Shown piece by piece: positions 1-7,898 of a stretch of 64,000 bases of DNA. The stretch comes from Azohydromonas sediminis. Lineage in GTDB: Bacteria; Pseudomonadota; Gammaproteobacteria; Burkholderiales; Burkholderiaceae_C. The notes beneath the pieces are model-generated. The model did no database searches. It saw nothing but the letters and a program-made list of their open reading frames with translations, and was not told the origin of the DNA. How positions within the stretch are numbered: the first letter of the stretch is position 1; each line of letters begins with the position of its first letter. Location: the NCBI RefSeq assembly GCF_003574675.1, contig NZ_QOAZ01000004.1:62001-126000 (forward strand), written 5' to 3'. The position numbers were made by a program, and so were the translations under genes.

Positions 1-15
1 GCCGTAGCGCTCGGC

Positions 16-21
16 TAGAAT
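16..21 (+). promoter_or_regulatory. -10 element for tRNA-Ser
   Basis: TAGAAT matches the sigma-70 -10 consensus at five of six bases and lies 37 nt upstream of the tRNA 5' end. The matching -35 position would fall outside the window, so this is a half-promoter call. Confidence 0.45.
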
Positions 22-58
22 CCGCGGCTTTCCCGCCGACCCCGGGATGCCGAATGCA

Positions 59-149
59 GGAAAGGTGGCAGAGTGGTCGAATGCGCCGGACTCGAAATCC
101 GGTATACGGGTCTCCCGTATCGAGGGTTCGAATCCCTCCCTTTCCGCCA
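59..149 (+). tRNA. tRNA-Ser (anticodon CGA)
   Basis: The acceptor arms GGAAAGG and CCTTTCC pair, followed by discriminator G and an encoded CCA at 147-149. The anticodon loop CTCGAAA places CGA at 93-95. The long variable arm (stem-loop around 102-119) is typical of a class II serine tRNA. The T-arm GAGGG/CCCTC encloses TTCGAAT. It reads UCG codons, which should be common in this GC-rich genome. A hairpin terminator follows at 167-187. Confidence 0.97.
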
Positions 150-166
150 GTCCCGTCGCAGCCACG

Positions 167-187
167 AAGCCCGCACCCGCGGGCTTT
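167..187 (+). terminator. Rho-independent terminator after tRNA-Ser
   Basis: An 8-bp stem AAGCCCGC/GCGGGCTT closes a 4-nt loop (ACCC) and runs into a short T-rich tail (TTTGTCGCTT). It lies 18 nt beyond the tRNA CCA end and before the next gene, so it most likely ends the tRNA transcript. Confidence 0.7.
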
Positions 188-228
188 GTCGCTTCTGGGG
201 CGGGGGGCCCCGGCGGCACAATGCGCTG

Positions 229-1158
229 ATGCGGTCTGTCGGTTTGTGGACCATTTTCGGCGCTGCCGTGCTGGTGATGGGCGGCTGCGCCTCGAGCCCG
301 CCCGTCACGCTCGGCGGCGACGACCCGGCGCACTACGGCCACTGGCGCTGCGATGCGATGCACGACGAGGTCGACCGCGTGCAGCAGCGCGCCGTCGACC
401 TCGCGCTGGCCGCCGACCTGCGCGCTGGCTACGGCGTCGTCGCGCTCGGCCAGGGCATCGAGGTCTTCTGGCCGGCGCTGCGCGCGATGCGTCCCGACGG
501 CCCCGACGCCGTGGAACTCGCGCGGCTCGAGCGCCGGCACGCGGCACTGCACGAGGCGCTCGCGCAGCGCGGCTGCGGCCCGCTGCGGCATGCGACCGCG
601 GCCCAGCTCGCGCCGATGCTGCCGCTCGCGCCGGGCGAGCGGCTCGTCTACGAGGAGCGCACCGCGGCGCGCCGCACGGCCGGCGAGCTGGCGCTGACGC
701 TGGAGGTCGTGCGCCGCGGCCAGCTCGAGTTCAGTGCCTCCCTCGACGGCCGTGCGCTGCCGGGCGCGTGGGTGCAGGACCTGGCCGGCAACCTGCGCGG
801 CACGCCGGCGCCCGCGCGCGGCGACGCAGCGCCGTGGGCGTACTGGACGCAGTTGCTCGAGCGATCGCCGCGGCTCGGCGACGTCGTCGCAGGCGAACTG
901 CGCCACAGTGGCGGCGGCCGCGCGCGCGTGCGCGGCCAGGTCATCGCGCAGGGCGTGCACACCGGGTTCGGGCGGCCGTTCGACTTTGCGGCGATCGAGC
1001 TGTTCGGCGACGTGCTCGGCGCGCCGGCGGGCACGCGCGTCGACGGCGTCCTCGTCGTCGATCGCCGCAGCGGCGTGCTGCTGCGGCTCGAACTGCGCAG
1101 CACCGACCCCGGTTTCGACCTGCGGCGCACGCTGCTGCGCATCGAGGGCGGCGGCTGA
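229..1158 (+). CDS. Hypothetical lipoprotein
   Basis: A 309-residue protein that I do not recognise. The N-terminus is a lipoprotein signal peptide: MRS, a hydrophobic stretch, then VMGGC with the lipidation Cys near residue 20, so it should be anchored in a membrane facing the periplasm. The ATG at 229 is chosen because it places this signal at the very start; upstream in-frame codons overlap the tRNA and its terminator. The rest is Ala/Arg-rich, mixed alpha/beta in appearance, with no catalytic motif that I can see. It stands alone: the next gene downstream has its own control region. Function unknown. Confidence 0.8.
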   Translation: MRSVGLWTIFGAAVLVMGGCASSPPVTLGGDDPAHYGHWRCDAMHDEVDRVQQRAVDLALAADLRAGYGVVALGQGIEVFWPALRAMRPDGPDAVELARLERRHAALHEALAQRGCGPLRHATAAQLAPMLPLAPGERLVYEERTAARRTAGELALTLEVVRRGQLEFSASLDGRALPGAWVQDLAGNLRGTPAPARGDAAPWAYWTQLLERSPRLGDVVAGELRHSGGGRARVRGQVIAQGVHTGFGRPFDFAAIELFGDVLGAPAGTRVDGVLVVDRRSGVLLRLELRSTDPGFDLRRTLLRIEGGG

Positions 1159-1171
1159 GCCGCGCGCCGCG

Positions 1172-1186
1172 TTTACGCATCTTTAC
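1172..1186. promoter_or_regulatory. Putative CpxR-type box (TTTAC-N5-TTTAC)
   Basis: Two direct copies of TTTAC separated by GCATC have a 10-bp period. The reverse complement reads GTAAA-N5-GTAAA, the published CpxR box form. It sits about 75 bp upstream of a Spy/CpxP-like gene that is followed by an OmpR-type regulator and a CpxA-sized kinase, which is the expected target arrangement. The motif is seen directly; binding is inference. Confidence 0.5.
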
Positions 1187-1260
1187 CGGCGCCATATCGC
1201 GCCGACACGGGCGCGGCGCAACCTGACCGCCTGTCACCATCCCTTGCAGGAGCGTCACCG

Positions 1261-1836
1261 ATGACCCCGATTCCCCGCATCTCCTCGTTCGACCGCGCGA
1301 CCGTCTCGCGCCGCACCCGCTGGGCGCTGGCCGCCGTGCCGCTCGTGGCCGCGCTGCTTGCCGCCGCCGTGCTGCCGGCGCAGGCGCACGGCGGCATGGG
1401 CCCGCACGGCCGTCACGACAGCGCTGCGATCGGCGCCGGCCCGATGGGGCTGCCGCTGGCCGGCCGCGGGCTCGAGCGCATGCTCGACCGCGTCGACGCG
1501 AGCGCCGAGCAGCGCGCGCAGATCCGCGCCATCGTCGACGCCGCGCGCAAGGATCTCGAGCCGCTGCGCGAGCAGCAGCGCGCGCTGCGTGAGCAGGCGC
1601 TGGCGCTGTTCGCGCAGCCCAACGTCGACGCCAACGCCATCGAGGCGCAGCGCCAGCAGATGCTGCGCCAGCACGACGAGGTCACGCGCCGCACGACGCA
1701 GGCGATGATCGACGTCGCGCGCGTGCTGACGCCGCAGCAGCGCGCGACGCTGGCCGAGCACGCGCGGCAGCGCCGCGAGATGATGCAGCGCCACTGGCAG
1801 GAGCGTCAGCGCCTCGACGCGCCGCGCGGCTCGTGA
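1261..1836 (+). CDS. Spy/CpxP-family periplasmic protein
   Basis: 191 residues. A basic N-terminus and hydrophobic segment (about residues 20-42, ending near AQAHG) form a signal peptide for export to the periplasm. The mature part is helical and Gln/Arg/Glu-rich. It carries the family's LTxxQ signature twice in weak form, clearest as LTPQQRATL near residue 158. Spy and CpxP are stress-induced periplasmic chaperone/adaptor proteins, and CpxP holds back the CpxA kinase. A good ribosome site (AGGAG at 1248-1252) precedes the ATG. The gene is followed by a two-component pair on the same strand, so an envelope-stress circuit is likely. Many homologues are annotated only as heavy-metal-resistance or LTXXQ proteins, so the stimulus is open. 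Confidence 0.82.
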   Translation: MTPIPRISSFDRATVSRRTRWALAAVPLVAALLAAAVLPAQAHGGMGPHGRHDSAAIGAGPMGLPLAGRGLERMLDRVDASAEQRAQIRAIVDAARKDLEPLREQQRALREQALALFAQPNVDANAIEAQRQQMLRQHDEVTRRTTQAMIDVARVLTPQQRATLAEHARQRREMMQRHWQERQRLDAPRGS

Positions 1837-1894
1837 CGCTGCACCCGCAGCGGCGCGGGTATGCTGCGCCGCTGCCCTGCCTGCTGCTGCTGCG

Positions 1895-2596
1895 ATGAGC
1901 GCCGCGCGACTGCTGCTGATCGACGACGACGCCCGGCTGGCGGCGATGGTCGGCGACTACCTGCGCGCGGCCGGCTACGCCGTCGACACCGCCGGCACGC
2001 TGGCCGCCGGGCGCGAACGCCTGCGCCACGGCGGCTACGACGCGCTCGTGCTCGACCTGATGCTGCCCGACGGCGACGGGCTCGACCTCACGCGCGAGCT
2101 GCGCGCCGATCCTGCGACGCGCCGGCTGCCGCTGCTGATGCTGACTGCGCGCGGCGAGCCGATGGACCGCATCGTCGGCCTCGAGATCGGTGCCGACGAC
2201 TACCTGCCCAAGCCGTTCGAGCCGCGCGAGCTGCTCGCACGCGTCAAGGCGCTGCTGCGGCGCGCGAGCCCCGAACCCGCAGCCGAGGTGCTGCGCTTCG
2301 GCCGGCTCGAGATCGAACTCGACCAGCGTCGCGCGCGCCTCGACGGGCGCGACTGCGACCTGACCGCGCACCAGTTCGACCTGCTCGTCGTGCTCGCGCG
2401 CAGCGCCGGGCGCGTGCTCACGCGCGACCAGATCATGGACGCGCTCAAGGGCCACCCGGCCGACGCGTTCGACCGCTCGATCGACGTGCACGTCTCGCGC
2501 ATCCGCGCCGCGATCGAGGACGACCCCAAGCGCCCGCGGCGCGTGCTGACGGTGCGCGGCAGCGGGTATCTCTTCGCGCGCCGGCAGGACGAGTGA
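1895..2596 (+). CDS. OmpR/PhoB-family response regulator (CpxR-like)
   Basis: 233 residues. The receiver domain (about 4-118) has the acidic pocket IDDD at residues 9-12, the phospho-acceptor Asp54 in LVLDLMLP and the conserved Lys in LPKPFEP. A winged-helix DNA-binding domain follows (about 133-230), with the transactivation-loop and wing pattern ending in VRGSGYLF. Length and order are standard for OmpR/PhoB/CpxR proteins. The kinase gene starts 10 bp after the stop, so the two are co-transcribed. The TTTAC-N5-TTTAC repeat upstream of the preceding Spy-like gene is a candidate binding site. Calling it CpxR rather than RstA or another paralogue rests on that context. Confidence 0.93.
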   Translation: MSAARLLLIDDDARLAAMVGDYLRAAGYAVDTAGTLAAGRERLRHGGYDALVLDLMLPDGDGLDLTRELRADPATRRLPLLMLTARGEPMDRIVGLEIGADDYLPKPFEPRELLARVKALLRRASPEPAAEVLRFGRLEIELDQRRARLDGRDCDLTAHQFDLLVVLARSAGRVLTRDQIMDALKGHPADAFDRSIDVHVSRIRAAIEDDPKRPRRVLTVRGSGYLFARRQDE

Positions 2597-2606
2597 GAGC
2601 GCGCGC

Positions 2607-3968
2607 GTGAAGTCGCTGTACCTGCGCGTGTGGCTCACCGTCGTCGCGGTGCTGGCGCTGTTCGCGCTCGGCTCGGGCTGGATGTTCCAGCGACAGATCG
2701 AGCGCGAGCGCGTGCGCTTCGAGTCGATCGCCTCGGAGCGCGCCGCGGCCTGGGGTGACCTCATCCAGCGCTCGCTGCCCGGCGCCGACGCGCCGGCGGC
2801 CGAGCAGGCGCGGGCGCTGCTCGAGTGGGCCGAGCGGCTGCGCCTGCCGCTCGCGCTCGACGACGCGCAGGGGCGGCGCATCGCCACCTCGCCGCTGTTC
2901 GCCGAGCGTGAGGCCGATCATGAGGCCGATCGCCCGCCGCCGCGTCGCATCGCGGTGCGCCTCGACGACGGACGCACGCTGTGGCTGCTGCGCCGTGCGC
3001 GGGCGCCGCGGCCCGAGTGGGCCGAGCGCGGCGGCCCGCCCGACGGCGCGCCGCCGCCGCGCAGCGCGCGCGCGCCGTGGTTCGCGCCGCCGCCGTGGGC
3101 GCAGGGCACCGGCGTGCTGCTCGTGCTCGCGCTGCTGTTCGTCGCGGTGGCCGCCGGCGCCTACCCCGTCGTGCGCCGCCTCACGCGCCGGCTCGAGGCG
3201 CTCAAGCACGGCGTCGAGCAGTTCGGCGCCGGCGCGCTCGGGCAGCGCGTCGACGACTCGGGGCGCGACGAAGTCGCCGCGGTGGCGGCCAGTTTCAACC
3301 GCGCGGCCGAGCGCATCGAGGCGCTGGTGCGCGCGAACCAGTCGCTGCTGGCCAACGCGAGCCACGAGCTGCGCTCGCCGCTGGCGCGGCTGAAGATGGC
3401 ACTGGCGATGCTCGACGGCGCCGACGGCGAGCGCCGCGAGCACCTGAAGCGCGAGATCGACACCGACATCGCCGAGCTCGACGCGCTCGTCGAGGAGGTG
3501 CTGCTGGCCAGTCGCCTCGACGCGCGCTCGCTCGACGTCGCGCGCGAGCCGGTGGAGCTGCGTGCGCTCGCGCTCGAGGAGGCCGCACGCACCGGCGCCG
3601 ACGTCGACGACGCCGCACCGGCGTGCACCGTGCGCGGCGACGAGCGGCTGCTGCGCCGTGCGTTGCGCAACCTGCTCGAGAACGCGCGCCGCTACGGCGG
3701 CGACGACGCGACGGTGACCTGGCGCGTGCGCGGCGACACCGTCGAGGTCGCCGTCAGCGACCGCGGCCCCGGCGTGCCCGAGGCGTATCGCGAGCGCATC
3801 TTCGAGCCGTTCTTCCGCCTGCCGGGCCACGCCGAGCGCGAAGGCGGCGTCGGGCTCGGGCTGAGCCTCGTGCGGCAGATCGCGCAGGCGCACGGCGGCA
3901 GCGTGCGCTGCGAGCCACGCGCGGGAGGCGGCAGCACCTTCGTGCTGAGCCTGCCCGCCGGCACCTGA
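2607..3968 (+). CDS. Sensor histidine kinase (CpxA-like)
   Basis: 453 residues, close to the usual CpxA length. Order: membrane helix 1 (about 7-26), a periplasmic sensor region rich in Arg and Pro (27-165), membrane helix 2 (about 168-188), HAMP (190-240), then HisKA with the phosphorylated His253 in NASHELRSP, and a HATPase_c domain with the N box (NLLENARRYGG), G1 (DRGPGVPE) and G2 (GVGLGLSL). The start is GTG at 2607, 10 bp after the regulator's stop. The short, Arg/Pro-rich sensor region may respond to misfolded periplasmic protein through the adjacent Spy-like protein; that is inference. Confidence 0.92.
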   Translation: MKSLYLRVWLTVVAVLALFALGSGWMFQRQIERERVRFESIASERAAAWGDLIQRSLPGADAPAAEQARALLEWAERLRLPLALDDAQGRRIATSPLFAEREADHEADRPPPRRIAVRLDDGRTLWLLRRARAPRPEWAERGGPPDGAPPPRSARAPWFAPPPWAQGTGVLLVLALLFVAVAAGAYPVVRRLTRRLEALKHGVEQFGAGALGQRVDDSGRDEVAAVAASFNRAAERIEALVRANQSLLANASHELRSPLARLKMALAMLDGADGERREHLKREIDTDIAELDALVEEVLLASRLDARSLDVAREPVELRALALEEAARTGADVDDAAPACTVRGDERLLRRALRNLLENARRYGGDDATVTWRVRGDTVEVAVSDRGPGVPEAYRERIFEPFFRLPGHAEREGGVGLGLSLVRQIAQAHGGSVRCEPRAGGGSTFVLSLPAGT

Positions 3969-3984
3969 ACGGTTGCGGCCGCGT

Positions 3985-5385
3985 TCAGCGCACCGCGCGC
4001 TGCCGTCGCAGCACGACCGCCAGCAGCGCGCCGAGCGCCAGCGCCGCCAGCGCGAGCCCGAGCGTCGCCGACGCCCAGTAGCCGCTCGCGCCGCGCAGCG
4101 CGGCCGGCGCGAGCTGCGGCCACGCGAACACGAGCGCCCAGCCGCCGCCGAGGCCGACGCCCCAGATCGCCGTCACGTAGAACGCCAGCGGCAGCGCCGC
4201 GATGCGCCACGCGCGCAGCACGAACGCCGCGACGACCTGCGCCGCGTCGGCGACGTGGAACAGCGCGGCCCACGCGAGCAGCGGCAGCGCCGCCGCGGCG
4301 ACGGCGGCGTCGCTGGTGTAGATGCCGACGATGCCCTCGCGCGCGGCGAACACCGCGCTGCCGAGCAGTGCCGCGAGCGCAACGCCGATCTGCAGCCCGT
4401 GCCAGCCGAGGCGGCGCGCGTCGGCGAGGTCGCCGGCGCCGATGCGCTGCGCGACCAGCGTGCTGCTCGCGTTGGCGATCGCCAGCGGCATCATGAACAG
4501 CAGCGCCATCAGGTTGGCTGCGATCTGATGCCCGGCCACCGGCGTCGTGCCCAGCCGCGAGATGAACAGCGCCATGAACGCGAAGCCGGTGACCTCGACC
4601 AGCGTCGCGAGCCCGATCGGCACGCCCAGGCGCAGCAGCGCACCGATCGCCACGCGGCTGGGCGGGTGCAGCCCGCGGCCCCACAGCGCGAACGGGGCGT
4701 ACGTGCGGTCGCGCCGCAGCACGACGAACGCGACGGCCACCTGCACCCACATCGCGATCGCGGTCGCGAGGCCGCAGCCGACGACGCCGAGCGCCGGCAG
4801 CGGCCCGGCGCCGAAGACGAGCGCCGCCGACAGCGGCACCTTCAGCGCCAAGCCGCCGAGCTGCAGCGCCATCACCGCCTTCGGACGCGAGATCGCGATG
4901 TGGAAGGCGCGGTACGCGGCGAACAGCAGCGCCGCCGGCAGCGCGGCAGCCAGCGCGAGCGTGTAGCCGTGCACGCGCGTGGCGACCTCGGGCGGCGCCT
5001 GCGCGAGCGCGAGGAACGGCTGCGGGAACGCGAGCGCCGCGCCGCCGAGCACCGACGCGGCGAGCGCGACCCACACCGCCTGGTGCAGCTGCTCGCCGGC
5101 CTCGGCCAGCCGCCGTGCACCGTACAGCTGTCCGGTGATCGGCCCGATGCCGAGCACGACGCCCATCAGCCCGATGAACACCGTGATGTACGCCGCCGCG
5201 CCGACCGCGAGCGCCGCGAGCTCGACCGGTGCGCCCTGCGCCGCCGCGAAGCGCGCGACGAGCACGGTGTCGACGGTCGAGAACGCGAGCACCGCGAGCT
5301 GACCGACAAACACCGGCCACGCGAGCGGCAGCAGGCGCCGTGCGCTGGCGGCCAGCCCGCGGCCGCCGGCGGCGACGGCCGTCAA
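3985..5385 (-). CDS. MATE-family multidrug/cation antiporter
   Basis: 466 residues with about twelve hydrophobic membrane helices in two repeated bundles, as in MATE exporters that expel cationic drugs or metabolites using Na+ or H+. The first helix is PLAWPVFVGQLAVLAFSTVD and the second bundle starts around VAIGALLRLGVPIGLATLVE. The start is TTG at 5383-5385, whose bases overlap the stop TGA of the upstream DUF3717-DUF1289 gene (TTGA). No ATG or GTG in this frame gives a sensible length: upstream codons read an Arg-rich shadow of the neighbour. The two genes should be translationally coupled. The substrate is unknown. Confidence 0.88.
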   Translation of the reverse strand: MTAVAAGGRGLAASARRLLPLAWPVFVGQLAVLAFSTVDTVLVARFAAAQGAPVELAALAVGAAAYITVFIGLMGVVLGIGPITGQLYGARRLAEAGEQLHQAVWVALAASVLGGAALAFPQPFLALAQAPPEVATRVHGYTLALAAALPAALLFAAYRAFHIAISRPKAVMALQLGGLALKVPLSAALVFGAGPLPALGVVGCGLATAIAMWVQVAVAFVVLRRDRTYAPFALWGRGLHPPSRVAIGALLRLGVPIGLATLVEVTGFAFMALFISRLGTTPVAGHQIAANLMALLFMMPLAIANASSTLVAQRIGAGDLADARRLGWHGLQIGVALAALLGSAVFAAREGIVGIYTSDAAVAAAALPLLAWAALFHVADAAQVVAAFVLRAWRIAALPLAFYVTAIWGVGLGGGWALVFAWPQLAPAALRGASGYWASATLGLALAALALGALLAVVLRRQRAVR

Positions 5386-5861
5386 CGCCGGCTCCGGCGC
5401 GCCTGCTCGGCCACGGCCGCGTCGAGGGCGGCGGCGTCGGGATGGTCGGCGCCGTCGGCCACGCGCGCGCGCTCGGCGTAGCGGTTGAAGCGCCACGCGC
5501 TGGCCTCGAGCGTGATGCGCCGCCACACGGCGCGCTTCTCGGCCGGCGTGTAGACGGTCCAGTGCTGCACCTCGTCGAAGGTGCGCCCGCAGCCCTTGCA
5601 GACGTCGTCGCCCTGGCTGGTCGAGCAGATCGCGATGCACGGCGCGTCGGGCGTCGTCGCGTACCACGCGAGCCACGCGGCCTTGGCCGCCGCGGGCATC
5701 GTGTCCTCGTCACACTCGCTCTCGCGGTAGTACACCATCAGCGCGTAGACCTCGGCCAGCGCGCGCACCTCGGCGCACGCGGTGATGCCGTCGACGCTCG
5801 GCGAGCGCTCGCGCCACCAGTTGATGGCGCGCTCGATGTCGGTGATGTGGATGCCGGCCAT
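5382..5861 (-). CDS. DUF3717-DUF1289 fusion protein
   Basis: 159 residues joining two small uncharacterised domains. The N-terminal DUF3717-like part (about 1-60) starts ITDIERAINWWR. The DUF1289 part (about 72-115) carries the Cys cluster PCIAICSTSQ...CKGCGRTFDE, four cysteines that look like a metal or FeS site, followed by the W in the family signature. The C-terminal tail is Ala/Arg-rich. The stop TGA overlaps the TTG start of the MATE gene. DUF1289 proteins are often encoded next to metabolic genes and have no established role; the Cys pattern suggests metal binding, which is inference. Confidence 0.85.
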   Translation of the reverse strand: MAGIHITDIERAINWWRERSPSVDGITACAEVRALAEVYALMVYYRESECDEDTMPAAAKAAWLAWYATTPDAPCIAICSTSQGDDVCKGCGRTFDEVQHWTVYTPAEKRAVWRRITLEASAWRFNRYAERARVADGADHPDAAALDAAVAEQARRSRR

Positions 5862-5942
5862 GGGGCGCTGCTCGCGAGGGGGCGCAAGGATAGCGCCGGT
5901 GCCCTCCGCGGTGCCGGACGAGGGTGGCGGCCAGGCCGCGGC

Positions 5943-6800
5943 TCAGGCCAGTGCAGGCGCCTGCAGCGCGCGCGCGAGCGCCGGCGCCTGCGCGCCGAAC
6001 GCGTAGACGTCCATGCCCAGCGCACCGTAGGTCACGCTGGCGTGCAGCCGCTGCGGCGCGTGCTCGCGCCCGCCGGCGCCGGCGGCGCCGAACCACGGCA
6101 GCAGGTGCTCGTCGCTCGGGTGCATCAGTGCGGCGTGCGGCGCCTGGCGTCGGTAGTCGAACAGCGCGTCCCAGTCGCGCGCGGCGCTGCGCTGCGCGAA
6201 CCAATCGCGAAACGCCGCGCTCTCGGCGCGCTCGGGCTGGTCGACCGGCCCGCGGCCGGTGAAGCTCACCACTAGGCGCAGGTTGTGCGTGATGCTGCCA
6301 GTGCCGAGCACGAGCACGCCCTCGGCGGCCAGCGGCGCCAGCGCCTGCCCGAGCGCGAACTGCGCGGCAGGCGGGTCGCTCGGCACCCACGCCAGCGGCA
6401 GCACCGGGACGTCGGCGTCGGGGTAGACGAAGCGCAGCGGCACCCAGATGCCGTGGTCCAGGCCACCGTCGTCGACCGCGTGGGCCCGGATGCCCGCGCC
6501 GTCCAGCAGCGCCTGCACGCGCGGCGCGAGCGCCGGTGCGCCGGGGGCGTCGTAGCGCAGCCGGTACAGCGCGTCGGGGAAGCCGCCGAAGTCGTGCACC
6601 GTGGGGTGCCGCGCGGCGGCCAGCAGCACTGGCTCGCGCGTCAGCGAGTGCGCCGACAGCGCGAGGACCGCGCGCGGGTGGCCGAACGTGGCGTCGATGG
6701 CCTGCCCGAGCCGCTGCCAGAACGCGCCGGCCGCGCCGGGGTCGAGCGCCGTCATCGGCGAGCCGTGCGAGACGAACAGCGGGGGCAGGGGCTGGTCCAT
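5943..6800 (-). CDS. DODA-type extradiol aromatic ring-opening dioxygenase
   Basis: 285 residues, typical of the class III extradiol/LigB-like family that includes E. coli YgiD and plant 4,5-DOPA dioxygenase. Visible signatures are the N-terminal LFVSHGSPM (first metal His), ALSAHS, the central HDFGGFP (second metal His) and DHGIWVPL near residue 112 (catalytic His region). The family opens catechol rings with a single metal ion (Fe or Zn). No ring-cleavage pathway genes are adjacent, so the substrate is unknown. It is transcribed away from the TauE/SafE gene across a 130-bp divergent gap. Confidence 0.88.
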   Translation of the reverse strand: MDQPLPPLFVSHGSPMTALDPGAAGAFWQRLGQAIDATFGHPRAVLALSAHSLTREPVLLAAARHPTVHDFGGFPDALYRLRYDAPGAPALAPRVQALLDGAGIRAHAVDDGGLDHGIWVPLRFVYPDADVPVLPLAWVPSDPPAAQFALGQALAPLAAEGVLVLGTGSITHNLRLVVSFTGRGPVDQPERAESAAFRDWFAQRSAARDWDALFDYRRQAPHAALMHPSDEHLLPWFGAAGAGGREHAPQRLHASVTYGALGMDVYAFGAQAPALARALQAPALA

Positions 6801-6930
6801 GGCGCCATTGAAGCACCGGCGGCGCCGGCGCGGGTTGGATGGCTTCGCACGCCGCGTTCAGCGCCGGTGCACGCGCGCGACGACGCGACGACAATGCGCG
6901 CCCCGATCGCTGCAGCGAAGCCCGCGCCCG

Positions 6931-7674
6931 ATGATCACCGACCCCTGGTTCTACGCCGTCGCCGTGCCGGCGGTGCTGCTGATGGGGCTGGGCAAAAGCG
7001 GATTCCTCGGCGGTTTCGGCGCGCTGGCCACGCCGCTGATGGCGCTCGCGGTGCCGGTGCCGCAGGCGGCGGCGATCATGCTGCCGCTGCTGCTCGTGAT
7101 GGACGCCACCGGGCTGCAGCAGCTGTGGCGCGAGCGCGACCGCGCGCTGATCGCGCACCTGCTGCCCGCGGGGCTGCTGGGCACCGTCGTCGGCACCGTC
7201 GTCTTCGGGCTGCTGCCGGCCAAGACGGTGGCGGCCATCGTCGGCGCGCTGACGCTGCTGTTCCTCGTGCAGCGGCTCGTCTTCCCGCCGCGCGCCGACC
7301 GCCCGCGGCCGCCGCGCTGGGTCGGCTGGCTGGCGGCGATGGCGTCGGGGTTCACGAGCTTCGTCGCCCACGCCGGCAGCCCGCCGATCTCGGCCTACGT
7401 GCTGCCGCTGCGGCTGAACCCGGTCGTGTTCAGCGCGACGATGGCGGTGTTCTTCGCCGCGATCAACCTGTCGAAGTGGATCCCGTACGCGTGGCTGGGC
7501 CTGATCGACCTGCGCAACATGACGACGTCGCTCGTGCTGCTGCCGCTGGCGCCGGTGGGCGTGTGGCTCGGCGTGTGGGCGCTGCGCCGGATCGACTCGA
7601 CGTGGTTCTACCGCATCGCTTACGCCGGCATGGCGCTGACGGGCCTCAAGCTGCTGTGGGACGGGTGGAAATGA
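6931..7674 (+). CDS. TauE/SafE-family membrane permease
   Basis: 247 residues with about seven to eight hydrophobic helices and the family features: LMGLGKSGFLGGFGALATPLM at the N-terminus and SFVAHAGSPPISAYVLPL in the second half (the GGxP-like repeat region). Members export or take up sulfite, sulfoacetate or other organo-sulfur anions. The ATG at 6931 begins directly at the first helix; upstream in-frame sequence is Arg-rich and not membrane-like. It is monocistronic: the gene is followed by a GC-rich hairpin and a repeat element. The substrate cannot be told from sequence. Confidence 0.87.
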   Translation: MITDPWFYAVAVPAVLLMGLGKSGFLGGFGALATPLMALAVPVPQAAAIMLPLLLVMDATGLQQLWRERDRALIAHLLPAGLLGTVVGTVVFGLLPAKTVAAIVGALTLLFLVQRLVFPPRADRPRPPRWVGWLAAMASGFTSFVAHAGSPPISAYVLPLRLNPVVFSATMAVFFAAINLSKWIPYAWLGLIDLRNMTTSLVLLPLAPVGVWLGVWALRRIDSTWFYRIAYAGMALTGLKLLWDGWK

Positions 7675-7698
7675 GCCTCCCCCTACGCGCTTCGCGCG

Positions 7699-7717
7699 CC
7701 CCCTTTCGGGGAGGGGG
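7699..7717. terminator. GC-rich hairpin after TauE/SafE gene
   Basis: CCCCCT at 7699-7704 can pair with AGGGGG at 7712-7717 around TTCGGGG. It lies 25 bp past the stop codon and forms the left part of the repeat element described at 7724-7754. There is no T tract, so a role as terminator is uncertain. Confidence 0.4.
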
Positions 7718-7723
7718 CACCGT

Positions 7724-7754
7724 CAGCGGACCGGCGAAGCCGGATCCGCGGCGG
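7724..7754. repeat. Intergenic repeat, copy 1
   Basis: A 31-nt stretch beginning CAGCGGACCGGCGAAGCCGG and ending GATCCGCGGCGG is identical to 57750-57780. Both copies lie just downstream of a gene, after a C-rich/G-rich hairpin. Inside it, CCGGCGAAGCCGG is a short imperfect inverted repeat. It looks like a member of a dispersed REP-like family; only two copies are in this window. Confidence 0.7.
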
Positions 7755-7898
7755 TCGCTGGAAGCGGCGTGATTCGCCGGTCGGTGGTGCCGGTTCGAAA
7801 CGTAGGTCATTGAGGCGCCGGCGCATGGGTTTGCCCGCTGCGGGGCCGGCCCTGGCGGCCGTTACGATCGCGGGCATGACGGGCGGGGAGGACAGCGC

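Noticed and set aside
54-1226. Long plus-strand reading through the tRNA and the lipoprotein gene
   Set aside because: It crosses tRNA-Ser and its terminator and is Arg/Ala-rich; the frame with the lipobox is the real one.
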